In this document: positions 36,306 to 45,384 of the stretch, in pieces
How positions within the stretch are numbered: position 1 is the first letter of the stretch
Layout of the letters: each line of letters opens with the position of its first letter
Source: Yeguia hominis
GTDB lineage: Bacteria; Bacillota; Clostridia; Oscillospirales; Acutalibacteraceae
NCBI RefSeq assembly: GCF_014384705.1
Contig: NZ_JACRSN010000001.1
Span: forward strand, 186,001 to 250,000
DNA: 64,000 bases
Direction of reading: 5' to 3'
Program-made: the position numbers and the translations under genes
The notes under the pieces: generated by a model
The model's input: the letters and a program-made list of their open reading frames with translations, nothing else
Database searches by the model: none
What the model was told of the DNA's origin: nothing

Positions 36306-36581
36306 TTATTTGCTTACCGCGTCTTTGAACGCCTTACCAGCCTTAAATGCCGGAGAATTCGACGCTGCAATGGTCATCGGCTCATTGGTTCTGGGATCGC
36401 GCCCCTGACGCTCGCTGCGGTGACGAACCTCGAACGTGCCAAATCCAACGATCTGAACCTTTTCATCCTTTGCCAGACTTTCCATAATAGAATCAAAAAC
36501 AGCATTCACAACGCTGTCAGCTTCTTTCTTCGAAACAGCCGTTTTCTGTGCAACCATTGCAATCAATTCGGTCTTATTCAT
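36306..36581 (-). CDS. hup: HU family DNA-binding protein
   Basis: 91-aa nucleoid protein: MNKTELIAMVAQKTAVSK, the signature GFGTFEVRHRSERQGRDP and arm region TNEPMTIAASNSPAFKAGK. The start is the ATG at 36581. A hup gene at this point, between mazG and yabO, is also known in other Clostridia. Confidence 0.97.
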   Translation of the reverse strand: MNKTELIAMVAQKTAVSKKEADSVVNAVFDSIMESLAKDEKVQIVGFGTFEVRHRSERQGRDPRTNEPMTIAASNSPAFKAGKAFKDAVSK

Positions 36582-36620
36582 TTTGAGTTCCTCCATCTTC
36601 CTTTTTTCATTGTTTATGAT

Positions 36621-37460
36621 TCACCGACCATTGCCGGGAACTTCCTTTTCTTTCTGCGCAGTTTCCGCTTTTGCTGCCTCCCAAAGCTTGTCCAGTTCTT
36701 CTTCGGAAAGCCCTTCCAGCTTTTTTCCGGAAAGGATCGCCTTCTGCTCTGCACGATCAAACCGATCAATAAATTTTTCGCAGGAAGCAAACAGCGCTTC
36801 TTCCGGATCCACCCGCAAATGACGGGCCACGTTGACGACCGAGAAAAGCAGATCTCCGATCTCTTCTTTGCAGCGCTCCTGGGTTTCACTTTTCGCTGCC
36901 CCGCGCACCTCCGAAAGTTCTTCCGAGACTTTTTCAAGCGCCGCTTCGACGTTTTGGAAGTCGTATCCGGATTTCGCAGCCTTTTTCTGCACCTTTTCAC
37001 TGCGCATAAGTGCCGGAAGCGCAGGAGAAACGCTGTGCAGAACTTCTGTCTGCGTTTTTTGAGACTTGGACGCCTTTTTAATCGCATCCCAATTCCGGAG
37101 GACATCCTCTGTGCCCGATACTTCTACATCGCCGAACACATGCGGATGACGCAGCACCAGTTTTTTCGCCAGTCCGTCCACAACGTCTGAAAAGTCGAAT
37201 ACACCGGCTTCTGCTTCCATCTGTGCATGCAGAAGCACCTGTAAAAGCACATCGCCAAGTTCTTCGCAAAGCAGGGTGTTGTTTTCCGTATCGATAGCTT
37301 CCAGCGCCTCATAGGTCTCTTCAATAAAATTCGCGCGAATGCTCTTGTGCGTCTGTTCACGATCCCACGGACATCCGCCCGGCGCACGAAGGATTCGGAC
37401 AATTTCCAACAGATCTTCTGTCCCGTATTTTTCTTTTCGAACAAACCCCATATCCGACAT
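36621..37460 (-). CDS. mazG: Nucleoside triphosphate pyrophosphohydrolase MazG
   Basis: Housecleaning NTP pyrophosphatase of 279 aa with two MazG domains: GGCPWDREQTHKSI and LCEELGDVLLQVLLHAQM (about 30-110), and CKEEIGDLLFSVVNVARHL (about 205-225). The N-terminal methylase-like domain of Bacillus YabN is absent. SD GGAGAAGG. It follows the flippase gene by 28 bases. Confidence 0.95.
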   Translation of the reverse strand: MSDMGFVRKEKYGTEDLLEIVRILRAPGGCPWDREQTHKSIRANFIEETYEALEAIDTENNTLLCEELGDVLLQVLLHAQMEAEAGVFDFSDVVDGLAKKLVLRHPHVFGDVEVSGTEDVLRNWDAIKKASKSQKTQTEVLHSVSPALPALMRSEKVQKKAAKSGYDFQNVEAALEKVSEELSEVRGAAKSETQERCKEEIGDLLFSVVNVARHLRVDPEEALFASCEKFIDRFDRAEQKAILSGKKLEGLSEEELDKLWEAAKAETAQKEKEVPGNGR

Positions 37461-37488
37461 TCCTTCTCCAAAGACGTGTATAGATATA

Positions 37489-39303
37489 TTACCCTATCCA
37501 ATGGTGTTTTTCAAGTACTTTTGCAATTTTTTGTCCTTTCGGAAGCATTAAGACATCGTCTTTTGAAATCGCTTTGAACAACACCAGGGCAATCACATAA
37601 ACCACGCATGCAAACAGAATTGCCGCCAGCGTCAAATATTTCTCATACCCAGGCAAAACCCGGACGCCAAGCGTATACGATCCCCACGCAGCCGCAGCAC
37701 ACAGCACCGCCGCGAGGAGCGGTTTTAAAAAGACAGAGACCATATTGGGAACAATATGTGTAATTTTGCACAGGCAAACAACCGCCGCCACCGCTGCAAA
37801 CGCATAGCACACCAGGGTTCCGACGCCTGCACCGAGGACGTTAATTTCCGGAATTCCGGAAAGCACATATGTCACAACCATTTTCACCAGCAAACCGACA
37901 CAGAGAATCTTTACCGGCAGATCGACCCGGCCAACCGCCTGCAGCATACTGTTGAGCGGTGTTCCAAGCGACGCAAAAATCGCAGCGATTCCCATGATAA
38001 TCAAAATCATCGCCGTAATTTCCACTGCGCCGCGATCTCCGTAAATCAATTTAGAGATCGGAAATGCCAGCGCGCTCATTCCGAGACCCGCCGGAATGCT
38101 GAACAGTGCGGTAATCCGAATGACCGCCTCCATGCTGGACTTGATTTCCCCGGGTTCTCCCCGCGTCCAGGCTGCTGTCATGCTTGGCAGCGCGCTGATT
38201 CCAAATGCCTGCGTAATCGACGGCACCAGCATATAGAGCGTCAGTGCATTGGTATAGCATCCGTAGAGCAAATTCGGAATCGTATCCGGAACCTCCAGGT
38301 TCCGCTGCGGAATCAGGCCTTCGTACATCGCATACATGGCTCCAGGCGCAGTGTCCACAATATTTTTAATCCGCGTCTGCAGGAAGGTCGTATCAATCAG
38401 ACCTGCAATATTGATGGCAATCGCGCCGATTCCGATCGGAACCGCCGTTTTGATCAGGATCCTGGCCGTTCTTCCTACCGTTTTCGGTCTGGGCGATTCT
38501 TTAATTTGCGCAAGCCTCAGGCCGTCTCCACGCACCTTGTGGTAAATAAACAGATAGAAAAAGCTTAAAAACGAGCCAAAGGTAACGCCAAAAATCGCGC
38601 CCGCAGCAGCAAACGGGAACATCAGCGCTTTGGCATCTTCTATGGTCGGCGTCCCGCCGGACGCAGCTGAAACGGCAATGCCGAACACGGTACCGGAAGC
38701 AGAAAATTCACGCTGTCCGGTTTCCAGGATCAAATACGCCGCAGTCAGACCGAGCGCAAGCTTGCCCAGCGCCTCAAACACTTCGGAGATTGCCGTCGGA
38801 TACATATTTCGGAGGCCCTCATAATATCCGCGGTAAATGGAAGAGAGACAGCTGAACAGTATCGCCGGAGAAAGCGCCAACATCGCATAGAGCGAAAGCG
38901 GATTGTTGATGATATTCACATAAATCCGGGCGCCAAAGAACATCACAAGGAATCCGACGCCGCCCGTTACGAGAAAGATCGGGATCGACGCGCGGTGAAT
39001 TTGCCGAATATCACGAAAATTCCCCTTCGTGTAATTTTCGGACACCATTTTGGAGATTGCAATTGGGAAGCCCGCGGTTGCCAAACTGAAAATCGGGCTG
39101 TAAAAATTATACGCTGTGCCGAAATAGCCCATGCCCTCTTCTGTAATAATCCATGTCAGCGGCACCTTAAAGAGCATACCGATCAACTTGACAATCACAA
39201 TGCTCAGCGTCAGAATCAGCGCACCGTGCAGGAAGCTCTGCTTTTTCGACTGCGCTTGCCGATTTTTGCTTCCGCGAGGCGCAAAATGCTTGGCCTTAGC
39301 CAT
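37489..39303 (-). CDS. SpoVB-like oligosaccharide/lipid II flippase (MATE-like, YabM position)
   Basis: 604-aa polytopic membrane protein of the polysaccharide biosynthesis/MVF superfamily with about 14 hydrophobic segments and a basic cytoplasmic N-terminal extension (1-25). Family motifs ISKMVSENYTKGNF and SSIYRGYYEGLRNMYPTA are present. The position before mazG matches Bacillus yabM. Likely moves a peptidoglycan or cortex lipid-linked precursor. Confidence 0.9.
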   Translation of the reverse strand: MAKAKHFAPRGSKNRQAQSKKQSFLHGALILTLSIVIVKLIGMLFKVPLTWIITEEGMGYFGTAYNFYSPIFSLATAGFPIAISKMVSENYTKGNFRDIRQIHRASIPIFLVTGGVGFLVMFFGARIYVNIINNPLSLYAMLALSPAILFSCLSSIYRGYYEGLRNMYPTAISEVFEALGKLALGLTAAYLILETGQREFSASGTVFGIAVSAASGGTPTIEDAKALMFPFAAAGAIFGVTFGSFLSFFYLFIYHKVRGDGLRLAQIKESPRPKTVGRTARILIKTAVPIGIGAIAINIAGLIDTTFLQTRIKNIVDTAPGAMYAMYEGLIPQRNLEVPDTIPNLLYGCYTNALTLYMLVPSITQAFGISALPSMTAAWTRGEPGEIKSSMEAVIRITALFSIPAGLGMSALAFPISKLIYGDRGAVEITAMILIIMGIAAIFASLGTPLNSMLQAVGRVDLPVKILCVGLLVKMVVTYVLSGIPEINVLGAGVGTLVCYAFAAVAAVVCLCKITHIVPNMVSVFLKPLLAAVLCAAAAWGSYTLGVRVLPGYEKYLTLAAILFACVVYVIALVLFKAISKDDVLMLPKGQKIAKVLEKHHWIG

Positions 39304-39425
39304 TCAAACACATCCATTCTTTTCGAAGCTCTGCAAATCGGCGCAGGCATCCGAATCTGTTACAAAGAAAAACCAAACGATTTTTGTGGATTCTAATCGA
39401 GATCTGTCTCTTTTCCTCTACAAAT

Positions 39426-39455
39426 GAAAAGAGGGGAAGTTTCCCCCTCTTTTTG
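39426..39455 (-). terminator. Terminator downstream of the zinc-ribbon gene
   Basis: Stem AAGAGGGGGAA / TTCCCCTCTT (one bulged base) with TTTTC on the minus strand, just after the stop. Confidence 0.8.
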
Positions 39456-39456
39456 C

Positions 39457-39837
39457 TCATTCTTCCGGTTTTTCGTCCAGTGCCGCTCCACAAGCACTGC
39501 AGAAAGCTGCATCTTCTGAATTTTCCTTTTTGCAGTTCCCGCACACTTTTTTGTGCCGCATCAGCAAAATCTGGGCATTGACCGCATCAAGCTGTTCATA
39601 GAGCTCGTCAATCAGTGCAATGCAGCTTTTCACCGCATCTTCCTCTTGTGCGCCTTCTTTTTTGGCTTGATAGAGAATTCTGCCAAGCTCCTGATATTTC
39701 TTATTGATTTCTCCGCTGATATCTGCAGCGTTAATCCGGAGCTTGGAGAGATCCACAAGTTCTCCTGCCTTTTTTCCAACCGCAGTTGCAGCAGATTTGG
39801 CATTCACAACAACATCGTCTAAAATTCCCATATTCAT
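39457..39837 (-). CDS. Small zinc-ribbon protein
   Basis: 126 aa. An N-terminal helical part (about 1-85) resembles small cytoplasmic helical proteins; the C-terminal zinc ribbon is CGNCKKENSEDAAFCSACG with two CxxC pairs. SD AAGGAG is 6 bases before the ATG. It stands alone between terminators with its own promoter and a structured leader. Function not recognised. Confidence 0.85.
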   Translation of the reverse strand: MNMGILDDVVVNAKSAATAVGKKAGELVDLSKLRINAADISGEINKKYQELGRILYQAKKEGAQEEDAVKSCIALIDELYEQLDAVNAQILLMRHKKVCGNCKKENSEDAAFCSACGAALDEKPEE

Positions 39838-39898
39838 TTGCTCCTTCCTAAATTCTGCATGGAAACCACACAGTCTATGTTGATTGGATTTTCAAAGA

Positions 39899-39956
39899 AA
39901 GTCTTTCACCGAACCCAGAAATTGGGGATATCCGCCACGCTGGGTTCCCATGAAAG
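39899..39956 (-). other. Long stem-loop in the leader of the zinc-ribbon gene
   Basis: Inverted repeat GTCTTTCA-TGG-GAACCCA ... TGGGTTC-GG-TGAAAGAC, two stems of 8 and 7 bp separated by a small internal loop, with a 23-base apical region (GCGTGGCGGATATCCCCAAT). No strong T run follows on the minus strand, so on that strand it looks more like a leader structure than a terminator; on the plus strand CTTTTTT follows. Confidence 0.6.
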
Positions 39957-40016
39957 ACGCCTTTTTTAAAGCAAAATACCGTCCGCCGTGCGCCAGCAGG
40001 GCGTGACTTTGAGGTT

Positions 40017-40045
40017 ATTATAGCATCAAATCCCCAAAACTTCAA
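40017..40045 (-). promoter_or_regulatory. SigA-type promoter of the zinc-ribbon gene
   Basis: On the minus strand TTGAAG (40045-40040), 17-base spacer and TATAAT (40022-40017). The 15 bases TATAATAACCTCAAA are identical to the recJ promoter at 47763. The predicted leader is about 175 bases. The gap 39838-40143 contains this promoter, the stem-loop and no gene. Confidence 0.75.
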
Positions 40046-40143
40046 CACGACATTCTTCCCTTTTATGAAGGATTCTTGAATTTTTTGCAAATTCATTGCC
40101 GATCAGGCGTCCTCCTCTTCAGTTTATGTCCAACTCCCGAAAA

Positions 40144-41097
40144 TCATGCCTCCTGTCCGATGAACTCCCGCAGCAGAGAATTTTCCGGTACCATCGAGGA
40201 CGGAATCGGTTCAAAGCGCATCAGGCGCGCTTCCAGATCCCGGGCCTTCCGGAACCAACGGCTATCCGGGGAAATTGCACGCAAAATGGGAATTGCCGCC
40301 CCGCGAAGCACGCACGGCTCATACATGTGAATAGAGTTGATCGTAATATCGCTTGTGTGGCGATACGGCCGAATGTACCGATCTTCGCCGCTGACCACTG
40401 TGCTCCACATCCCGAGCGTCTGTTCGGTCGACGCATTTCGTGTCGCATAATCCCGCACAATTCTGCGAATCAGCCGAAGATCCATCGGAGAAATGACCGT
40501 CCCGTTGGCATCCTTGATGCCCTGTTTGATGCTGACATAGATTTTCATAACCTGTTTTTCCGGCAAGCAACGGGTAAAAACTGGATTTAACGAATGGATC
40601 CCCTCCACTACGGCAACGCTGTCATCGCCAAGGACAATCTCCCGGGTTTCCGGTGCAGGTTCATGTTTCATAAAGTCAAACTGTGGAATTTCACATCGTT
40701 TTTCTTCCATCAGACACCGCAGGCAATCTTCCACCCGCTCAATATCCAGCGCCTCGACCGCTTCATAATCAAAACTGCCGTCCGGCAGGACCGGCGCGAG
40801 TCCCTCTCCGCGATAAAAATCGTCGAGAGAAATCGAAACCGCATGGATGCCCATTTCTTCCAAAACACCAATCAGCCGGTGTGCCGTCGTGGTTTTTCCG
40901 CTGCTGCTCGGCCCGGAAAGCATCACGATCCGGCATTCCTTACGATTGGCCGCAATGGTATGAGCCGCCGCAGCGAGATCTTCTGCAAACGCAAATTCCA
41001 GCTCATCAATCATTTTCTGCGGAAAATGCAGCGCCGCATCATTGATCTGCTCGAGATGGCTGACGTATTTCCGGTAACTGTTGCCGAAACTGTTCAT
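40144..41097 (-). CDS. Nucleoside kinase (uridine kinase-like)
   Basis: 317 aa, PRK/URK-type P-loop kinase. Walker A GPSSSGKTT (62-70), VSISLDDFYRGEGL, VVEGIHSLNP and RLIRRIVRDYATRNAS are present. A short N-terminal part precedes the P-loop; in larger relatives this follows a TGS-like domain that is missing here. Its 5' end overlaps hemZ by 59 bases if the ATG at 41097 is used; a later ATG (codon 29) is possible. Confidence 0.88.
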   Translation of the reverse strand: MNSFGNSYRKYVSHLEQINDAALHFPQKMIDELEFAFAEDLAAAAHTIAANRKECRIVMLSGPSSSGKTTTAHRLIGVLEEMGIHAVSISLDDFYRGEGLAPVLPDGSFDYEAVEALDIERVEDCLRCLMEEKRCEIPQFDFMKHEPAPETREIVLGDDSVAVVEGIHSLNPVFTRCLPEKQVMKIYVSIKQGIKDANGTVISPMDLRLIRRIVRDYATRNASTEQTLGMWSTVVSGEDRYIRPYRHTSDITINSIHMYEPCVLRGAAIPILRAISPDSRWFRKARDLEARLMRFEPIPSSMVPENSLLREFIGQEA

Positions 41098-42562
41098 AAA
41101 GCGTTTTCACCCGATCCTTTCTGGCCATCATTTCCGCATGCCGGGAAACATATTCGTAAGAATACTTGAAATTAAAAATCCGTTCCAAACGGTCGGAATA
41201 CGGATCCTTGATTTTGGACACCGCACCTGCGCCGCATGCAAGGATTGTATGACATTCCTCCATGGTATAGACATTATAATGTCCTTCAAACCCCGGCTTG
41301 GCCCATCCGGTATTTTCAAGATTGCCCGCCGTGCGGCTCTGCCGGTAAAGATAATACGGCCGGTAGCCGGCCTCCGAGAGCATCTGATCCGCACAGCGAA
41401 TCATGCGTTCTGCTGCCGCACGATCCCGATGGAACGAGCGGATCTCTTCCTCCTGCATCATCTTTGCCGCATGCTTGAGCGCCAGCGCATGAACCGTAAT
41501 ATTTTCCGGCGCCATCGAAATCACTTCCTGCAGCGTTTTCGCAAAACTCTCCGGCGTATCGCCCGGCAATCCGGCAATCAAATCCATGTTGATGGAGAAA
41601 AATCCCACTCCACGTGCGAGACGGTAGGCATCCCTTACCGCCTGCACGGTGTGTTTCCGGCCGATATTCCGCAGCACAGTTTCATTCATCGTTTGTGGAT
41701 TGATGCTGATCCGATCGGCGCCATGCTGTCGAATCGTCTGCAGTTTTTCCAGCGTAATGGTATCCGGACGTCCTGCTTCCACCGTAAATTCCCGGCATGC
41801 AGAAAGGTCAAACGCATTCCGGACAGTATCAATCAGAGAGGCAAGCGCTTCAGCGTCCAGCGTTGTCGGCGTTCCGCCTCCGATATAGACCGATTCCAGG
41901 CGCAGCGAAAGCGCATTCGCAATTTCCGCCGTATGCAGAATTTCCTGACAAAGCAGCTTTACATATTCCGGGATCAGGCGCGCCGAGCGTTCTACCGTCT
42001 GCGAAACGAAAGAGCAATAGGAACACCGGGTCGGACAAAATGGAATCGAAATGTACAGGCTGAAAGACCGTGCATCGGTCTCTTGCAGAACAGGAAGCTC
42101 CCCTTCCATTGTCCGCTGTGCAATCCGGATTTTCTCCTCTGATACCAGCAGCTTCTCCCGGAACCATTTTTGCGCCTGTGATTCTCCGCGTTCTGCGCAA
42201 AGCTGCCGGTACAGCTTCACCGGGTGGATGCCTGTCAAAATTCCCCAGGCAGGCGTCTCTCCGGTTACAGTCTGCAAAACGCGAAACAGCGCCACGCCGA
42301 GTTTTCGCTCCTGCTCTTTTTCCGTGGCAGAAAGCGTACCGAAAGTCTGCTCCTTCTGTTCTCTGCCGTCCGGCATCCGGATCCGTGCGGAAAAGCTGCG
42401 CGCCTCTCCTTGCTGGGAAATCCCGGCATATACAAAGATCCCGTCCACTTCCGTCTCCGGTAATGTTTTGACGGTTGCAATTCGTTCGTAAGGAAAGAAC
42501 AACCGGCATAAATTCTCCATTTCGTAATGAAAATCGTGTCCTTCAATCCAAAGGGTCAGCAT
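41039..42562 (-). CDS. hemZ: Coproporphyrinogen dehydrogenase HemZ
   Basis: Radical SAM enzyme of 507 aa, oxygen-independent oxidation in heme synthesis. The 4Fe-4S motif CPTRCSYC (CX3CX2C, near 173-180) is intact, with VYIGGGTPTTLD and the HemN-like FTVEAGRPDTIT. The N-terminal part of about 150 residues before the radical SAM domain is typical of HemZ rather than HemN. Overlaps the MBL-hydrolase gene by 7 bases. Confidence 0.93.
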   Translation of the reverse strand: MLTLWIEGHDFHYEMENLCRLFFPYERIATVKTLPETEVDGIFVYAGISQQGEARSFSARIRMPDGREQKEQTFGTLSATEKEQERKLGVALFRVLQTVTGETPAWGILTGIHPVKLYRQLCAERGESQAQKWFREKLLVSEEKIRIAQRTMEGELPVLQETDARSFSLYISIPFCPTRCSYCSFVSQTVERSARLIPEYVKLLCQEILHTAEIANALSLRLESVYIGGGTPTTLDAEALASLIDTVRNAFDLSACREFTVEAGRPDTITLEKLQTIRQHGADRISINPQTMNETVLRNIGRKHTVQAVRDAYRLARGVGFFSINMDLIAGLPGDTPESFAKTLQEVISMAPENITVHALALKHAAKMMQEEEIRSFHRDRAAAERMIRCADQMLSEAGYRPYYLYRQSRTAGNLENTGWAKPGFEGHYNVYTMEECHTILACGAGAVSKIKDPYSDRLERIFNFKYSYEYVSRHAEMMARKDRVKTLYEQFRQQLPEIRQPSRADQ

Positions 42563-43176
42563 GAAACGTCCCTCAAATACAGATTATTTCTTTTCTCATA
42601 AGAAAATGCGCTTTCCTCTCCATGTCCCGGATAAACCCGGAATTCTCCGGAAAGCGCGGCCAGTTTCCGGCAGGATTCCCGCATTGCATATCGATCTCCG
42701 CCCGGAAAATCCGTTCTGCCGATGCTTCCGGAAAGCACCGTATCGCCTGTAAAAAGCGCATCATCTGTCAAAAAGCAGCTGCTGCCCGGCGTGTGCCCCG
42801 GCGTATGCAGCACAGAAAATGACAATGCACCCACACAAATCTGCTCCCCGTCCCGGAACAGAACATCTGCTGAAAATGCCGGGCAGGGCAGGGCCGGCAT
42901 CAAAGAGGACAGATTCAGACGGCTTTCCTGCGGAAATGCGCCATCCGCTTCGTGCAGATAAATCTTCGCATGCGTCTGCTCCGCAATTGCCTTGACCGAC
43001 GCAATATGATCGAAGTGCCCGTGCGTCAAAAGAATCGCCCGGATCTCTTCCGCGTAGGGAAGCACCTTTTCTGCCGCCTCAAATCCGGGATCGATCACCG
43101 CGGCCGCTCCGCAGAGATCCCGCACAAGATAGCAATTTTCTCCCATGAAAGGATCGCAAAACCTGGTAATTTCCAT
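42556..43176 (-). CDS. MBL-fold metallo-hydrolase (glyoxalase II-like)
   Basis: 206 aa with THGHFDHI (HxHxDH), later HTPGHTPGSSCFL and FTGDTVLSGSIGRTDFPGGD, and VYPGHG. Such proteins hydrolyse thioesters or similar substrates with two zinc or iron ions. It lies 9 bases after the relA gene with SD AGGAGG. Exact substrate unknown. Confidence 0.92.
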   Translation of the reverse strand: MEITRFCDPFMGENCYLVRDLCGAAAVIDPGFEAAEKVLPYAEEIRAILLTHGHFDHIASVKAIAEQTHAKIYLHEADGAFPQESRLNLSSLMPALPCPAFSADVLFRDGEQICVGALSFSVLHTPGHTPGSSCFLTDDALFTGDTVLSGSIGRTDFPGGDRYAMRESCRKLAALSGEFRVYPGHGEESAFSYEKRNNLYLRDVSC

Positions 43177-43185
43177 AGTTCCTCC

Positions 43186-45384
43186 TTATGCGCGCCGCAC
43201 CGAAAGCATTCCGTCAATGGAAGAAAGCTTCTGGATAACCCCCTGCAAATGCTCCGGCCCGTTCACCGTAATCGTCGCGTGGATCACCGCCGTACCGTTT
43301 TTGGTCTCTCTGGAATTGAGCGAATGCACAAACAGCCGCAGATTAAAAATCTGCTGTGTGATATCGACAAGCAGCCCCGGACGGTCGTCCGCAACCAGTT
43401 CCAAAGTCGACTTAAAGGACGTTTCATGAACTTCTTCCGCCCAATGTGCCTTGACCCAGCGCTCCGGTTCCGCACAGGAAGCAAGATCTGCCGGAACGTT
43501 TGAACAGCTGCGCTTGTGAATGGAAACGCCGAATCCGCGGGTAATGAAGCCGATAATTTCATCCCCCGGCAGAGGATTACAGCACCGGGAGAATTTAATC
43601 AGACAATTATCCATCCCGTCAATCAGCACGCCGCCGCTTGCACTTTTTTTCGCAGTCTGCGACACGGGCTGCTGCGTTTCTGGCGAAACCGACGCCAACG
43701 GTTTCTTATGTTTGGCGTATTCATCCTTCAGGCGCGGCATCAGCTTCCAAAGCTGAATTCCGCCATAGCCGATCGCAGAGTACAGATCATCCAGCGTTGC
43801 ACAGCTGTGCTTTCGGCCGATGGATTCCAGAAGCGCGGTCATTTCCTCTTCCGAGAAAGAAATCCCGTTGCGCTTGAGTTCTTTCTCCAGCGCTGCCTTG
43901 CCTTCGATAATGTTCTCTTCGCGTTTTTCTTTTTTAAACCACTGCCGGATCTTATTGCGCGCACCGCTGGTCTTGACGATATTGAGCCAGTCGCGGCTCG
44001 GTCCGTGCGCCTCTTTTGTGGTGATAATCTCGATAATTTCGCCGGTGTGCACCACATAATCGATCGGCACAATGCGTTTATCCACTTTCGCGCCAATCAT
44101 CCGGTTGCCGACTGCACTGTGAATTGCATAGGCAAAATCGATCACCGTCGCACCGGTCGGAAGGCTGATGACATCCCCCTTCGGCGTAAAGACAAAGACT
44201 TCCTCCGGCACGAGATCCATCTTAATATTGCGGACAATATCCGTTGCATCTTCGCTGTCATTTTGATTATCGAGCATCTGCCGAATCCACGCCAAACGCT
44301 TCTCCATGGAATCCTCTTTGGAGAGGCCCAGCTTATACTTCCAGTGCGCTGCAATTCCGTATTCTGCCATGTAATGCATCTGCCAGGTCCGGATCTGCAC
44401 CTCAAACGGGATTCCTTCTTTGCCAATCACCGTTGTGTGAAGCGACTGATACATATTCGGTTTGGGCGTGGAAATATAATCCTTAAAGCGATTGGGCAGC
44501 GGCCGGAGCATATCGTGGATGATTCCCAGTACATTGTAGCAGTCGTTTACGGTATCGACAATGACGCGCACCGCGTAAATATCGTAAATTTCCTCCATGC
44601 TTTTGCCCTGGATAAACATTTTGCGATAAATTCCGTTGATGCTTTTGACCCGGCCCTCCAGATAGACGTTCGGAACCAATTCCGACACGCGTTCCCGGAT
44701 CCGATCCTGCACGTTTTGGATAAACTTCATTCCGTCGCGGCTCCGGCTTGCCAGCGCGTTTTCGATCTCCTCATAGGCGATCGGATCGAGGTACCGTAAA
44801 GAGAGATCCTCAAGTTCTTCTTTCACCGCACGAATTCCAAGCCGGTGCGCAATCGGCGCGTATACTTCCATGTTTTCTAATGCCTTATCGCGCTGTTTTT
44901 GCGGCGGCTGGAACTGGATGGTCCGCATATTATGCAAACGATCGGCCAGTTTGATAATGATCACGCGGATGTCATCCGCCATCGCGATGAGCATCTTGCG
45001 GATATTCTCCGCCTGCTGTTCCTCCCGGGAAGAATATGGGATTTTCCCCAGCTTGGTCAGACCGTCAATCAAATTGGCGATGTTGTCCCCAAAGAGCTTG
45101 CGGATCTGCTCCAGTGTCCAGGGCGTATCTTCCACAACATCATGCAGAAGTGCCGCTACGACAGATTCCGAGTCCATACCGAGTTCGACAATAATACAGG
45201 CGACATTGAGCGGATGGATGATATACGGTTCTCCCGAGAGTCGTTTTTGATCTTTATGAGCAGATTCCGCCAAACGGTACGCGCGGTCAATCAGCGGGAG
45301 ATCAAACTCCCGCTCACTTTTTTTCATTACGGAAAGCAGCGTTTCATAGGTAATCGCGCTTTTTCCATCCGAACCCTCTTTCAT
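43186..45384 (-). CDS. relA: Bifunctional (p)ppGpp synthetase/hydrolase RelA/SpoT
   Basis: 732-aa long RSH protein. HD hydrolase domain AALLHDVVEDTPW (about 75-90), synthetase domain with DIYAVRVIVDTVNDCYNVLG, TGS domain (VFTPKGDVISLPTGATVIDFAYAIHS in parts) and C-terminal ACT domain are in order. The intact HDxxEDT indicates hydrolase activity, so it is bifunctional. It overlaps recJ by 4 bases (ATGA). Confidence 0.97.
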   Translation of the reverse strand: MKEGSDGKSAITYETLLSVMKKSEREFDLPLIDRAYRLAESAHKDQKRLSGEPYIIHPLNVACIIVELGMDSESVVAALLHDVVEDTPWTLEQIRKLFGDNIANLIDGLTKLGKIPYSSREEQQAENIRKMLIAMADDIRVIIIKLADRLHNMRTIQFQPPQKQRDKALENMEVYAPIAHRLGIRAVKEELEDLSLRYLDPIAYEEIENALASRSRDGMKFIQNVQDRIRERVSELVPNVYLEGRVKSINGIYRKMFIQGKSMEEIYDIYAVRVIVDTVNDCYNVLGIIHDMLRPLPNRFKDYISTPKPNMYQSLHTTVIGKEGIPFEVQIRTWQMHYMAEYGIAAHWKYKLGLSKEDSMEKRLAWIRQMLDNQNDSEDATDIVRNIKMDLVPEEVFVFTPKGDVISLPTGATVIDFAYAIHSAVGNRMIGAKVDKRIVPIDYVVHTGEIIEIITTKEAHGPSRDWLNIVKTSGARNKIRQWFKKEKREENIIEGKAALEKELKRNGISFSEEEMTALLESIGRKHSCATLDDLYSAIGYGGIQLWKLMPRLKDEYAKHKKPLASVSPETQQPVSQTAKKSASGGVLIDGMDNCLIKFSRCCNPLPGDEIIGFITRGFGVSIHKRSCSNVPADLASCAEPERWVKAHWAEEVHETSFKSTLELVADDRPGLLVDITQQIFNLRLFVHSLNSRETKNGTAVIHATITVNGPEHLQGVIQKLSSIDGMLSVRRA

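Noticed and set aside
36075..37190. 371-codon plus-strand open frame
   Set aside because: Runs across rqcP leader, hup and mazG on the opposite strand; composition is shadow-like.
43516..44799. 427-codon plus-strand open frame
   Set aside because: Antisense to relA, rich in His, Arg and Asn, with no recognisable domain; a shadow.
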